DNA of 8,629 nt, from NCBI GenBank assembly GCA_021777685.1, contig JAJYDH010000271.1, positions 1 through 8,629 of the forward strand, read 5' to 3'. This document shows positions 1 through 4,916 of this stretch, piece after piece (the stretch's first letter is position 1; each line of letters starts with the position of its first letter). The DNA is from Planctomycetota bacterium (GTDB taxonomy: Bacteria > Planctomycetota > Planctomycetia > Isosphaerales > Isosphaeraceae). Under the pieces are notes generated by a model, which saw only the letters and a program-made list of their open reading frames with translations, was not told where the DNA came from and made no database searches. The translations under genes were made by a program, and so were the position numbers.

Positions 1-61
1 GAGGGGAGGAAGAAGGGCCGGCATTCCCGTCGATGACCGCTGGCAACGTCATTTTCGACCT

Positions 62-96
62 CCGGCCCTCGCCGGAGTCTGGCGGCGGAGGGCCGG
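62..96. other. Hairpin upstream of the response regulator
   Basis: A nine-base arm, CCGGCCCTC at 62-70, is exactly complementary to GAGGGCCGG at 88-96. The stem continues with GCC (71-73) pairing to GGC (84-86) if G87 is bulged out, leaving a ten-base loop. There is no T-run on either side, so it is not a classic intrinsic terminator. It could be the end of a transcript from a gene left of the window, a leader structure for the receiver gene, or chance pairing in very G+C-rich DNA. The rest of positions 1-174 shows no convincing gene. Confidence 0.35.
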
Positions 97-174
97 TCGG
101 GGTATCGTGGGAGGCGTCACGGAGGCGGCTCGGGGTCGACCGCCCGACGGGGTCCGGCAAAGGGCGAGACCGCG

Positions 175-594
175 ATGGCCTCGATCGTTCTGGCCGACGA
201 TGACGAGGATCTCCGGGCCGTCTACGGCCCCTTCCTCCGCTCGGCGGGCCACACCGTCCTGGAAGCGGCCGGCGGGGCCGAGGCGCTCGAGCTCGTCCGC
301 TCGCGCCGGCCCGACCTGCTGATCCTGGACGTCTGGATGCCCCGGGTCAACGGGTTCGACGTGCTCGAAGCCCTCCGGTACGACCCGGCCGCGACCGGCC
401 TGAAGATCCTGATGCTGTCCAACCTGGGCGACGCCGACACCCGCCTGGAGTGCTTCGAGATGGGAGCGTCCGAGTACCTCGTCAAGGGGCTCCCGCTGGC
501 CGAACTCCGCGAGAAGGTCGACATGCTGCTCGCCGAGGGGGCGGAAACCGCCCTCGAATCCGAGGCCCGGCCGGCGCCCCTGCCCCCGTCGTGA
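175..594 (+). CDS. Stand-alone response-regulator receiver domain protein
   Basis: A 139-residue single-domain receiver of two-component signalling, cytoplasmic, which would take phosphate from a histidine kinase. The receiver fold covers about residues 3-120. Visible key residues are the acidic pair Asp8/Asp9 (LADDDED), phosphoacceptor Asp52 in LILDVWMPRVNGFD, the switch Ser82 (LMLSN), Tyr101 and the conserved Lys104. Lys104 is followed by Gly rather than the usual Pro. Beyond residue 120 there is only a short Ala/Pro-rich tail, so no DNA-binding or enzymatic output domain: it probably acts by protein contact or as a phosphorelay intermediate. The ATG at 175 places the first beta strand directly at the N terminus, as usual; the ribosome site (gggcga) is weak. 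No histidine kinase is in the window. folC starts 40 bases downstream on the same strand, so co-transcription is possible, but a functional link is not implied. Confidence 0.93.
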   Translation: MASIVLADDDEDLRAVYGPFLRSAGHTVLEAAGGAEALELVRSRRPDLLILDVWMPRVNGFDVLEALRYDPAATGLKILMLSNLGDADTRLECFEMGASEYLVKGLPLAELREKVDMLLAEGAETALESEARPAPLPPS

Positions 595-634
595 GCCGAG
601 ACCCGAGCCCGAGTGCCCCCGGCCCGACGACGCC

Positions 635-2023
635 ATGACCGACGACTACCAGGACAGCCTCGACTACCTCTACGGCCGGCTCAATTACGAGCGGCTCGGC
701 ATGCCCAAAGGGTCGGCCGAGCTTCGCCTCGGCCGGATGCGCCGCCTCCTCCGCCGCCTGGGCGATCCCCACGAATCGCTCCGGATCGTCCACGTCGCCG
801 GGACCAAGGGCAAGGGGTCGACCGCCGCGATGCTCGCCGCCGCGCTCTCGGCCTCGGGCGTGAAGACCGGCCTGTTCTGCTCGCCGCACCTCCACCGGCT
901 GGAGGAGCGGTTCCGCGTCGACGGCGTGGAGGCGACCGCCGACGAGCTGGTCGGGCTCGTCCAGGCCGTCCGGCCGGCGGTCGACGCCCTCGACGCCGGC
1001 GACCGCCACTACCGGCACCGGGGGGCGACCTTCTTCGAGGTCACGGCCTCGATGGGCCTGCTCCACTTCGCCCGCAAGGGGGCGGGGGCCGTCGTCCTGG
1101 AAGTCGGCATGGGCGGGCGGCTCGACTCGACCAACGTGGTCCGACCCGCCCTGTCGGTCATCACGACGATCTCGTTCGACCACACCCGCCAGCTCGGCAA
1201 CACCCTGGGGGCGATCGCGGGCGAGAAGGCGGGGATCATCAAGCGAGGCCGGCCCGTCGTCAGCGGGGTCCGGGGGGACGAGGCCCGCGCCTCGATCCAT
1301 CGGGCCGTCGCGCTCCGGGGGGCGCCGTTCCGCGAGATCGACGTCGACTTCGACTACGCCTATCGGCCTCCCGAGGCCCCCTTGACCCGCCCGACGCCCG
1401 GCCGGGTCGCGGTCCGGACCTGGCGTCGCGAGTGGCCGCCGGTGCCCTTGCCGATGCTCGGCTCGCACCAGGGGCAGAACGCCGCCGTCGCCCTGGCGAG
1501 CCTGGACGCCCTGGCCGAGCAGGGGTTCGACGTCGGGCCGGGGGACGTCGCGCGTGGGTTCTCCGCCCTGAAATGGCCCGCCCGCGTCGAGGTCCTCGCC
1601 GAGAGTCCCTGGATCGTCGTCGACGGCGCCCACAACGTCGCCTCGGCGAAGGCGCTGGCCGAGACCCTGCGGTCCAACTTCCCCCCCTGCCCTCGCACGC
1701 TCGTCTTCGGCACGACGAGGGAAAAAGACCTCCCCGGCCAGTTGCAGGCGCTGCTGCCCCTGGCCGACGTGATCGTGGCGACCCGCTACGTCGAGAACCC
1801 GCGATCCGTCCCGCCCGAGGAGATCGCCGAGGCGATCCGGACCCTCGACAGTCGATCCGCCCACCTCGCGCCCGACCCCGCCGGGGCCCTGGCCCTGGCC
1901 CGCCGCCTGACGCCGCCCGAAGGGCTGATCTGCGTGACCGGCTCCCTCTTCCTCGCCGCCGAGGCCCGGGCCCTGGTCCTCCACCGCGACGACCCCTCGA
2001 CGGCCCGGCCCGCGTTGCTCTGA
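635..2023 (+). CDS. folC: Bifunctional dihydrofolate synthase / folylpolyglutamate synthase
   Basis: This 462-residue Mur-ligase-type enzyme joins L-glutamate to dihydropteroate to make dihydrofolate and extends folates with polyglutamate, using ATP, in the cytoplasm. Family motifs appear in order: the P-loop GTKGKGST (residues 56-63); SPHL at 83-86; the Mg-binding Glu156 with GMGGRLDSTN (158-167); Asp182-His183 in SFDHTRQLG; SHQGQNAA, then a WPARVEVL motif; DGAHN (330-334) opening the C-terminal glutamate-ligase domain; and near the end VTGSLFLAAEA, the counterpart of the VTGSL motif. Length is slightly above the usual 420-440. The N terminus (DYLYGRLNYERLGM) matches the family opening helix, supporting the ATG at 635, although no clear Shine-Dalgarno precedes it. 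Whether it performs both reactions or only one cannot be told from sequence alone. It lies 40 bases after the receiver gene and 24 bases before a small gene. Confidence 0.96.
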   Translation: MTDDYQDSLDYLYGRLNYERLGMPKGSAELRLGRMRRLLRRLGDPHESLRIVHVAGTKGKGSTAAMLAAALSASGVKTGLFCSPHLHRLEERFRVDGVEATADELVGLVQAVRPAVDALDAGDRHYRHRGATFFEVTASMGLLHFARKGAGAVVLEVGMGGRLDSTNVVRPALSVITTISFDHTRQLGNTLGAIAGEKAGIIKRGRPVVSGVRGDEARASIHRAVALRGAPFREIDVDFDYAYRPPEAPLTRPTPGRVAVRTWRREWPPVPLPMLGSHQGQNAAVALASLDALAEQGFDVGPGDVARGFSALKWPARVEVLAESPWIVVDGAHNVASAKALAETLRSNFPPCPRTLVFGTTREKDLPGQLQALLPLADVIVATRYVENPRSVPPEEIAEAIRTLDSRSAHLAPDPAGALALARRLTPPEGLICVTGSLFLAAEARALVLHRDDPSTARPALL

Positions 2024-2047
2024 TTCGTCTCGTCAGGGCCTTCCATC

Positions 2048-2269
2048 ATGACCGACGGAATCCAGACCGAGTTGACAAGCCCCCCGGATCGGGAGAAGCT
2101 CGTCGTTCAGCTGATGTCTGGATGCGAGCAATTCGCCGAACTGAACCAGGAACGCGATCTACTGGAGGTGGAGATTTACCCTCGGAGGGATGGCCAGCCA
2201 TGGGTTTTCATCTACTCAGATCTCATCGAGGCATTGGAAAGAGCGAAGGAAAAGCTGACTGGCCGATGA
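2048..2269 (+). CDS. Small hypothetical protein, 73 aa, lower G+C than neighbours
   Basis: I do not recognise this family. The product is a soluble, charged 73-residue protein with no signal peptide or membrane segment. It looks like an alpha/beta mini-domain: a helix near residues 14-37 (REKLVVQLMSGCEQFAEL), a short strand (LLEVEIYP), a strand around PWVFIYSD, and a basic C-terminal helix (LIEALERAKEKL). It starts 24 bases after the folC stop, with cAGGGc as a possible ribosome site. By hand count its coding region is about 55% G+C (122 of 222 bases), well below the roughly 70% of its neighbours, and its third positions are far less biased. That suggests a recently acquired or weakly expressed orphan gene. 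The alternating helix/strand pattern argues for a real protein, but coding status is inferred without a family match. Confidence 0.62.
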   Translation: MTDGIQTELTSPPDREKLVVQLMSGCEQFAELNQERDLLEVEIYPRRDGQPWVFIYSDLIEALERAKEKLTGR

Positions 2270-2296
2270 TCCTCCTCGGCCGGAGACCGTGAGAGC

Positions 2297-2343
2297 AAGG
2301 TGGCTCGACCGAGAAGATCGGTCGCATCCGTTCGCTCCACCTT
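2297..2343 (+). other. Nested stem-loops ahead of the DUF423 gene
   Basis: CGACCGA (2306-2312) and TCGGTCG (2318-2324) form a perfect seven-base stem with a five-base loop GAAGA. An outer pair, AAGGTGG (2297-2303) and CCACCTT (2337-2343), encloses it. The structure fills the 98-base gap between the 73-aa gene and the DUF423 start at 2368. There is no following T-run. It may be a Rho-dependent or attenuating structure, or a 5'-leader fold; no riboswitch class is recognised. Confidence 0.35.
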
Positions 2344-2367
2344 ATCGCGACGAAAAGGCCCTCATCA

Positions 2368-2766
2368 ATGAACGGAACCACCTGGGTCAGGATCGGGGCC
2401 ATCCTCGGCGGCCTTGGCGTGATCGCCGGGGCCTTCGGCGCCCACGGCCTGAGGGAATACCTGGACGAGCGGATGCAGGCCATCTTCGAGACCGCCGTCC
2501 GCTACCAGATGTATCACGCCCTGGCCCTGCTCGCCGTCGGCCTGCTGGCGATGATGGGCCGGAACGGGACGTCGACGACGGTAGCGGGCTGGTCGTTCCT
2601 GGTCGGCACCCTGATCTTCTCGGGGACCCTCTACGGCCTGTCACTCTCGGAAATCCGCTGGCTGGGGGCGATCACGCCGATCGGGGGCGTCGCCCTGATC
2701 GTGGGATGGTTCGCCCTGGCCATCGCGGCGGGGTCGGCGGCGAAGGTGACGGGTCCGGAGCTTTGA
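2368..2766 (+). CDS. DUF423 family small integral membrane protein (YgdD/TMEM256-like)
   Basis: A 132-residue protein with four predicted hydrophobic helices, at about residues 8-25, 48-64, 72-93 and 99-121, placed in the cytoplasmic membrane. The family signatures are clear: GAFGAHGL (residues 21-28) after the first helix, YQMYHALAL (46-54) entering the second, FSGTLYGLSL (84-93), and ITPIGGVALIVGW (102-114) in the last. Its length fits the 120-135 residues usual for DUF423 (E. coli YgdD, eukaryotic TMEM256). The biochemical role of the family is unknown. The ATG at 2368 precedes the first helix in the usual position and follows an AAAAGG stretch that could serve as ribosome site. The gap from the preceding gene is 98 bases, so it may have its own promoter, though I could not identify one. 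Confidence 0.93.
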   Translation: MNGTTWVRIGAILGGLGVIAGAFGAHGLREYLDERMQAIFETAVRYQMYHALALLAVGLLAMMGRNGTSTTVAGWSFLVGTLIFSGTLYGLSLSEIRWLGAITPIGGVALIVGWFALAIAAGSAAKVTGPEL

Positions 2767-2804
2767 CGACGACCGATGGGGCATATCCTTTGAGGTCATC
2801 CGTC

Positions 2805-3116
2805 ATGCGATTCCTCCCCAGATTCACTGTGCGTCGACTGATGGTCGCGGTCGAGTTCGTGGCGATCATCTGTGCGATCGGATCTTACGGCGATCATCAT
2901 CGTCGCCCGGCGGGCCCAATCCTCGGCACGCTCACCGGCAACCTCGGGCCGTTGGGCCTCTTTGACGATACTCAGGAGGAGTTGCTCGTGCCGATCCCCG
3001 TCGCGCTGGCGTCGCTCGTCGTCGGGTCGATCATCCTGGTCCGATGGGCACGACGCCGCGAGGGGGTCCATCGGCGTTTGCGCACAAGAGCACGGCTGGA
3101 CACCTCGCCGGCTTGA
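2805..3116 (+). CDS. Small membrane protein with planctomycete RFTVRRLM leader
   Basis: A 103-residue protein opening with a basic stretch, RFTVRRLM (residues 6-13), then a hydrophobic segment (14-28, VAVEFVAIICAIGSY). A polar middle follows (30-60), then a second membrane helix at about 61-81 and a basic Arg-rich tail. I recall N termini of the form RFTxRRLMxxVAxxA as common on small planctomycete membrane proteins; their function is not known to me. The start is supported by a good Shine-Dalgarno, GAGGT at 2792-2796, eight bases before ATG 2805. It begins 38 bases after the DUF423 stop and is probably expressed with it. The last 17 or so residues and the stop lie in DNA whose short blocks recur at 3233-3260, so the C terminus may have been altered by repeat rearrangement. 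An extension of this frame to 2289 would overlap DUF423 and is rejected. Confidence 0.72.
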   Translation: MRFLPRFTVRRLMVAVEFVAIICAIGSYGDHHRRPAGPILGTLTGNLGPLGLFDDTQEELLVPIPVALASLVVGSIILVRWARRREGVHRRLRTRARLDTSPA

Positions 3117-3260
3117 CCTCGCCGGGTGCCACGGGTTCGGTACTCCGACCCCGTGCCGTCGATCACGGTTGGGCGCACGGGGTCGGAGTACCGAACCCGT
3201 GGCACCCGCGCTTGACCGGGTAGGAGCTCGGTGGGGTCCATCCACGGCTTGACCTCGCCG
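3109..3260. repeat. 16-bp direct repeat around the inverted-repeat element
   Basis: CGGCTTGACCTCGCCG occurs exactly at 3109-3124 and at 3245-3260. A second block, GGGGTCCATC, occurs at 3063-3072 and at 3233-3242, upstream of the 16-mer each time, but spaced 36 bases from it in the first copy and two in the second. The first copy carries the TGA stop of the 103-aa membrane protein gene. GCTTGAC alone also occurs at 3210 and 3303. The arrangement suggests an imperfect or decayed local duplication around the inverted-repeat pair. Confidence 0.6.
3123..3208. repeat. Perfect 34-bp inverted repeat formed by two REP-like hairpin units
   Basis: Positions 3123-3156 are the exact reverse complement of 3175-3208, separated by an 18-base spacer. 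Each arm starts (reading inward) with the head CGGGTGC and contains its own stem-loop: CACGGGTTCGG (3130-3140) pairs with CCGACCCCGTG (3145-3155) apart from one T/C mismatch around the loop TACT, and the right arm mirrors this (3176-3186 with 3191-3201). The element can therefore fold as one long hairpin or cruciform, or as two smaller hairpins. This is the layout of paired REP/BIME or REPIN elements. No transposase is present. It lies between the 103-aa membrane protein gene and the ACT gene and could protect the upstream mRNA end or end transcription, although no T-run follows. Confidence 0.88.
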
Positions 3261-3333
3261 ACCGCCGGTCGACCGCGTATGCTGGGGCGATCGTTGGTCC
3301 TGGCTTGACGGCGTCCTCGGATCTGGGCGGAAG
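3209..3333 (+). promoter_or_regulatory. Leader region of the ACT gene with a possible -10 box
   Basis: This non-coding stretch precedes the ACT-domain gene. TATGCT at 3278-3283 resembles a sigma-70 -10 element and would start transcription about 44 bases before ATG 3334. The only good -35 match, TTGACC at 3249-3254, is 23 bases away, which is too far for a normal promoter, so the assignment is weak. A short palindromic run (ACCGCCGGTCGACCG) lies between them. No other feature is seen. Confidence 0.22.
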
Positions 3334-3933
3334 ATGCATACGTATATCGTGACGGTGACGGCGGCGGACGCGGTGGGGATCGTCCATTCGGTGACGGGGG
3401 CGATCCGCGACCGGGGCGGGAACCTCCTCGAACTGAGCCAGACGGTCATGCGGGGGTATTTCACGATCATCGTCGCCGTCGCGTTCGACGGGCCCCACGA
3501 CCCCGACGCGCTGGCGGCGGCGGTCTCGGAGCGAGGGCAGCCGTTCGGGCTGACCGTTGCGGTCCGGCAGTCGACCGAGGAGGACAACGAGCCCCCCGTC
3601 CCCAACGGCGAGCGGTTCATCCTGACCGTCCTGGGCGATGACCACCCGGGCAACGTCCACGGGATCTCCGGGTGCCTGACCCGGCTGGGCGTCAACATCG
3701 TCGACCTTCATGCCCGGGTCGACGGCCCGAGGTTCTCGATGGTCATGGAGGCTTATTTGCCCCACGACCTGCCGCCGGGCGTGGTCCGGGCCGAGTTGGA
3801 GCGGTTCGGCCGCGACCTCGGGCTGGAGGCGTTCGTCCAGCACGAGAACATCTTCACCGCCACCAGCGAGCCCACCCCCGTCCGCGTCGGCCCGGCGCCG
3901 AACCCCGAGGGGGCGGCCGTCGTGCCGCATTGA
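3334..3933 (+). CDS. Tandem ACT-domain protein (GcvR / UPF0237-like)
   Basis: A 199-residue cytoplasmic protein made of two ACT domains. The first covers about residues 4-80, with ADAVGIVHSVTGAIRDRGGNLLEL matching the ACT strand-helix pattern in which a small ligand, usually an amino acid, binds at the first loop and helix. The second covers about 93-170, with DDHPGNVHGISGCLTRLGVNIVDL and the closing VQHENIF, a pattern I associate with GcvR and UPF0237 proteins. There is no DNA-binding or catalytic domain. Length is close to GcvR (about 190). By family, the likely role is amino-acid sensing and regulation, acting through a partner; GcvR does this for the glycine cleavage regulator GcvA. No gcv gene or GcvA-type regulator is visible here, so the target is unknown. 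The start ATG follows a weak site (gggcgg). The gene ends with codons mirrored in the converging protease gene. Confidence 0.88.
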   Translation: MHTYIVTVTAADAVGIVHSVTGAIRDRGGNLLELSQTVMRGYFTIIVAVAFDGPHDPDALAAAVSERGQPFGLTVAVRQSTEEDNEPPVPNGERFILTVLGDDHPGNVHGISGCLTRLGVNIVDLHARVDGPRFSMVMEAYLPHDLPPGVVRAELERFGRDLGLEAFVQHENIFTATSEPTPVRVGPAPNPEGAAVVPH

Positions 3934-4013
3934 ATTCCGGATCTCAGATCCGAGATCTCAGATCTGAGATCTCAAATCCGAGATCTCGGATCCGAGATTT
4001 GAAATCCCGGATC
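3934..4013. repeat. Heptameric palindromic tandem array between convergent genes
   Basis: Positions 3940-4009 divide into five 14-base units, or ten heptamers, each close to GATCTCA or GATCCGA: 3940-3953, 3954-3967, 3968-3981, 3982-3995 and a more diverged 3996-4009, followed by a partial GATC. The units interlock as palindromes. 3952-3973 is a perfect 22-base palindrome, extending imperfectly to 3940-3985. 3976-3991 and 3983-3998 are perfect 16-base palindromes. The array fills almost exactly the 78-base gap between the stops of the ACT gene (plus) and the protease gene (minus). Its fold is strand-symmetric, so it could act as a two-way terminator or mRNA 3'-end protector, though it lacks a T-run. 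It resembles the heptanucleotide short tandem repeats described in cyanobacteria in form only. Confidence 0.85.
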
Positions 4014-4767
4014 AACGCGGCAATTCCTGCGCGATCCACGGCATGTCGCGCGAGACGAGCGAGGCGGCTCCTCCTCGGTCGTCCCGGCCGACGATGATGC
4101 CGATCAGGATCGGCCGGGGCTGGCCGTCGGGTCCGGGATGCATGACGAAGACGCCGGCTCCGGAGTCGCCCGGGATCGGCTTGTAGGCCGGGCCCCACTC
4201 CAGCCAGCGCGGGTTCGAATAATTGCCCGCCCGGACGGCGTGCTCGACGCCGTGGCCGTCGATCATCCGGACCGAGACCGTCTGGCCCGACGGCCCGGGA
4301 TACGACCTCGCCGAGAGCGCGGGGGCCGGGCGGAGCGAGTCGATCGCCTCGGCGGCGGGCCGGTTGCCGGCGCGGAAGCGGAGCCGGGCGACGGCATTGT
4401 CGGGGCCGGGAATCTCGCCGGTCTGGCCGGTCTTGTAGGACGGGTTGCGGACGACCGAGAGGACGGTCCCCTCCACGACCTCGCCGTTGACGAGCAGCAG
4501 CGCCGGGCCGTCCTCGTCGGCGTCGGACATGCAATGCGCGGCGGTCAGGATGGTCAGGACGTCGTCCCTCCTGGCCATCACCGTCGCCCGGAACTGCCTG
4601 CGCTTGCGGTCCTTCTCGATCGCGATGGTGACCTGGGTCGCGCGGAGCCCCGGCGTCTCGCGGGCCGAGACCTCCGGGACGTCGCCGGCCGTCGAGATCC
4701 CCGGGGCGAGCAGGGCGAGGCCGAGGGCCAGGCGGGCGACGATCGGGCGGGCGAGGGTCCTCGGCAT
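4012..4767 (-). CDS. Secreted trypsin-like serine protease (S1 family)
   Basis: A 251-residue exported protease. Residues 1-27 form a signal peptide: basic MPRTLARPIVAR, a hydrophobic core ARLALGLALLAPG, and likely cleavage after STA-27. The catalytic triad can be assigned to His78 (ILTAAHC), Asp123 (GPDNAVARLRF) and Ser202 (GDSGAGVF, 200-207), whose Gly residues also shape the oxyanion hole. Mature length, about 224, fits a chymotrypsin-fold domain with no accessory domain such as PDZ. Only one Cys is present, next to His78, so disulphides are absent. Substrate is unknown; the short activation region makes zymogen control uncertain. The start is strongly supported by AAGGAGGAGG (plus strand 4777-4786) nine bases before ATG. 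It lies 149 bases downstream of the TPR gene stop and has its own candidate promoter. It could be a degenerate secreted peptidase of narrow specificity, but all three catalytic residues are present. Confidence 0.88.
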   Translation of the reverse strand: MPRTLARPIVARLALGLALLAPGISTAGDVPEVSARETPGLRATQVTIAIEKDRKRRQFRATVMARRDDVLTILTAAHCMSDADEDGPALLLVNGEVVEGTVLSVVRNPSYKTGQTGEIPGPDNAVARLRFRAGNRPAAEAIDSLRPAPALSARSYPGPSGQTVSVRMIDGHGVEHAVRAGNYSNPRWLEWGPAYKPIPGDSGAGVFVMHPGPDGQPRPILIGIIVGRDDRGGAASLVSRDMPWIAQELPR

Positions 4768-4776
4768 GGCGGTCGG

Positions 4777-4786
4777 CCTCCTCCTT
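4777..4786 (-). promoter_or_regulatory. Strong ribosome binding site of the protease gene
   Basis: The minus strand reads AAGGAGGAGG, nine bases before the ATG at 4767. It is the best Shine-Dalgarno in the window, where most starts have weak ones or none. It fixes the protease start and suggests efficient translation. Confidence 0.7.
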
Positions 4787-4843
4787 GGCGGGGTCCGTGC
4801 GCGTTGACGGGCCTCGGGGGCGGCCTCGGCGTCTCTCCCTGAT

Positions 4844-4873
4844 ATCCTATCGGCCGGCCCGGGTCGGATTCAA
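4844..4873 (-). promoter_or_regulatory. Candidate sigma-70-like promoter of the protease gene
   Basis: On the minus strand TTGAAT (4873-4868) and TAGGAT (4849-4844) are separated by 18 bases, matching four or five of six positions of each consensus box. Transcription would start near 4837, giving a leader of about 70 bases before ATG 4767 with its strong Shine-Dalgarno. It sits in the gap between the TPR gene stop and the protease gene, so the protease can be expressed apart from the upstream pair. Not tested against other promoters of the organism. Confidence 0.4.
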
Positions 4874-4916
4874 TCGTCAACCTTCCTCGGGCCGGCCGGT
4901 CGTGACTCGCCCCGCC

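Noticed and set aside
1..174. Gene or partial gene at the left edge
   Set aside because: No frame shows a recognisable protein or start with ribosome site; only the hairpin at 62-96 stands out.
482..1984. 500-aa open frame antisense to folC
   Set aside because: Its translation is rich in Gly/Arg/Asp/Pro with no motif, and it runs opposite to folC, whose motifs are complete. It reflects high G+C lacking stop codons.
613..2292. 559-aa open frame on the plus strand in another frame over folC
   Set aside because: Arg/Pro-rich product of low complexity, no domain; shadow of folC.
2763..2789. Promoter TTGACG-15-TATCCT before the 103-aa membrane protein
   Set aside because: The spacer is short and the implied start near 2796 would leave the Shine-Dalgarno (2792-2796) outside the message; -35 overlaps the DUF423 stop.
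3123..3208. Terminal inverted repeats of an insertion sequence
   Set aside because: Only 18 bases separate the arms, so no transposase can lie between them; a REP-pair or MITE-like element fits better.
3940..4013. CRISPR array
   Set aside because: Units are 7/14 bases with no unique spacers and no cas genes nearby.
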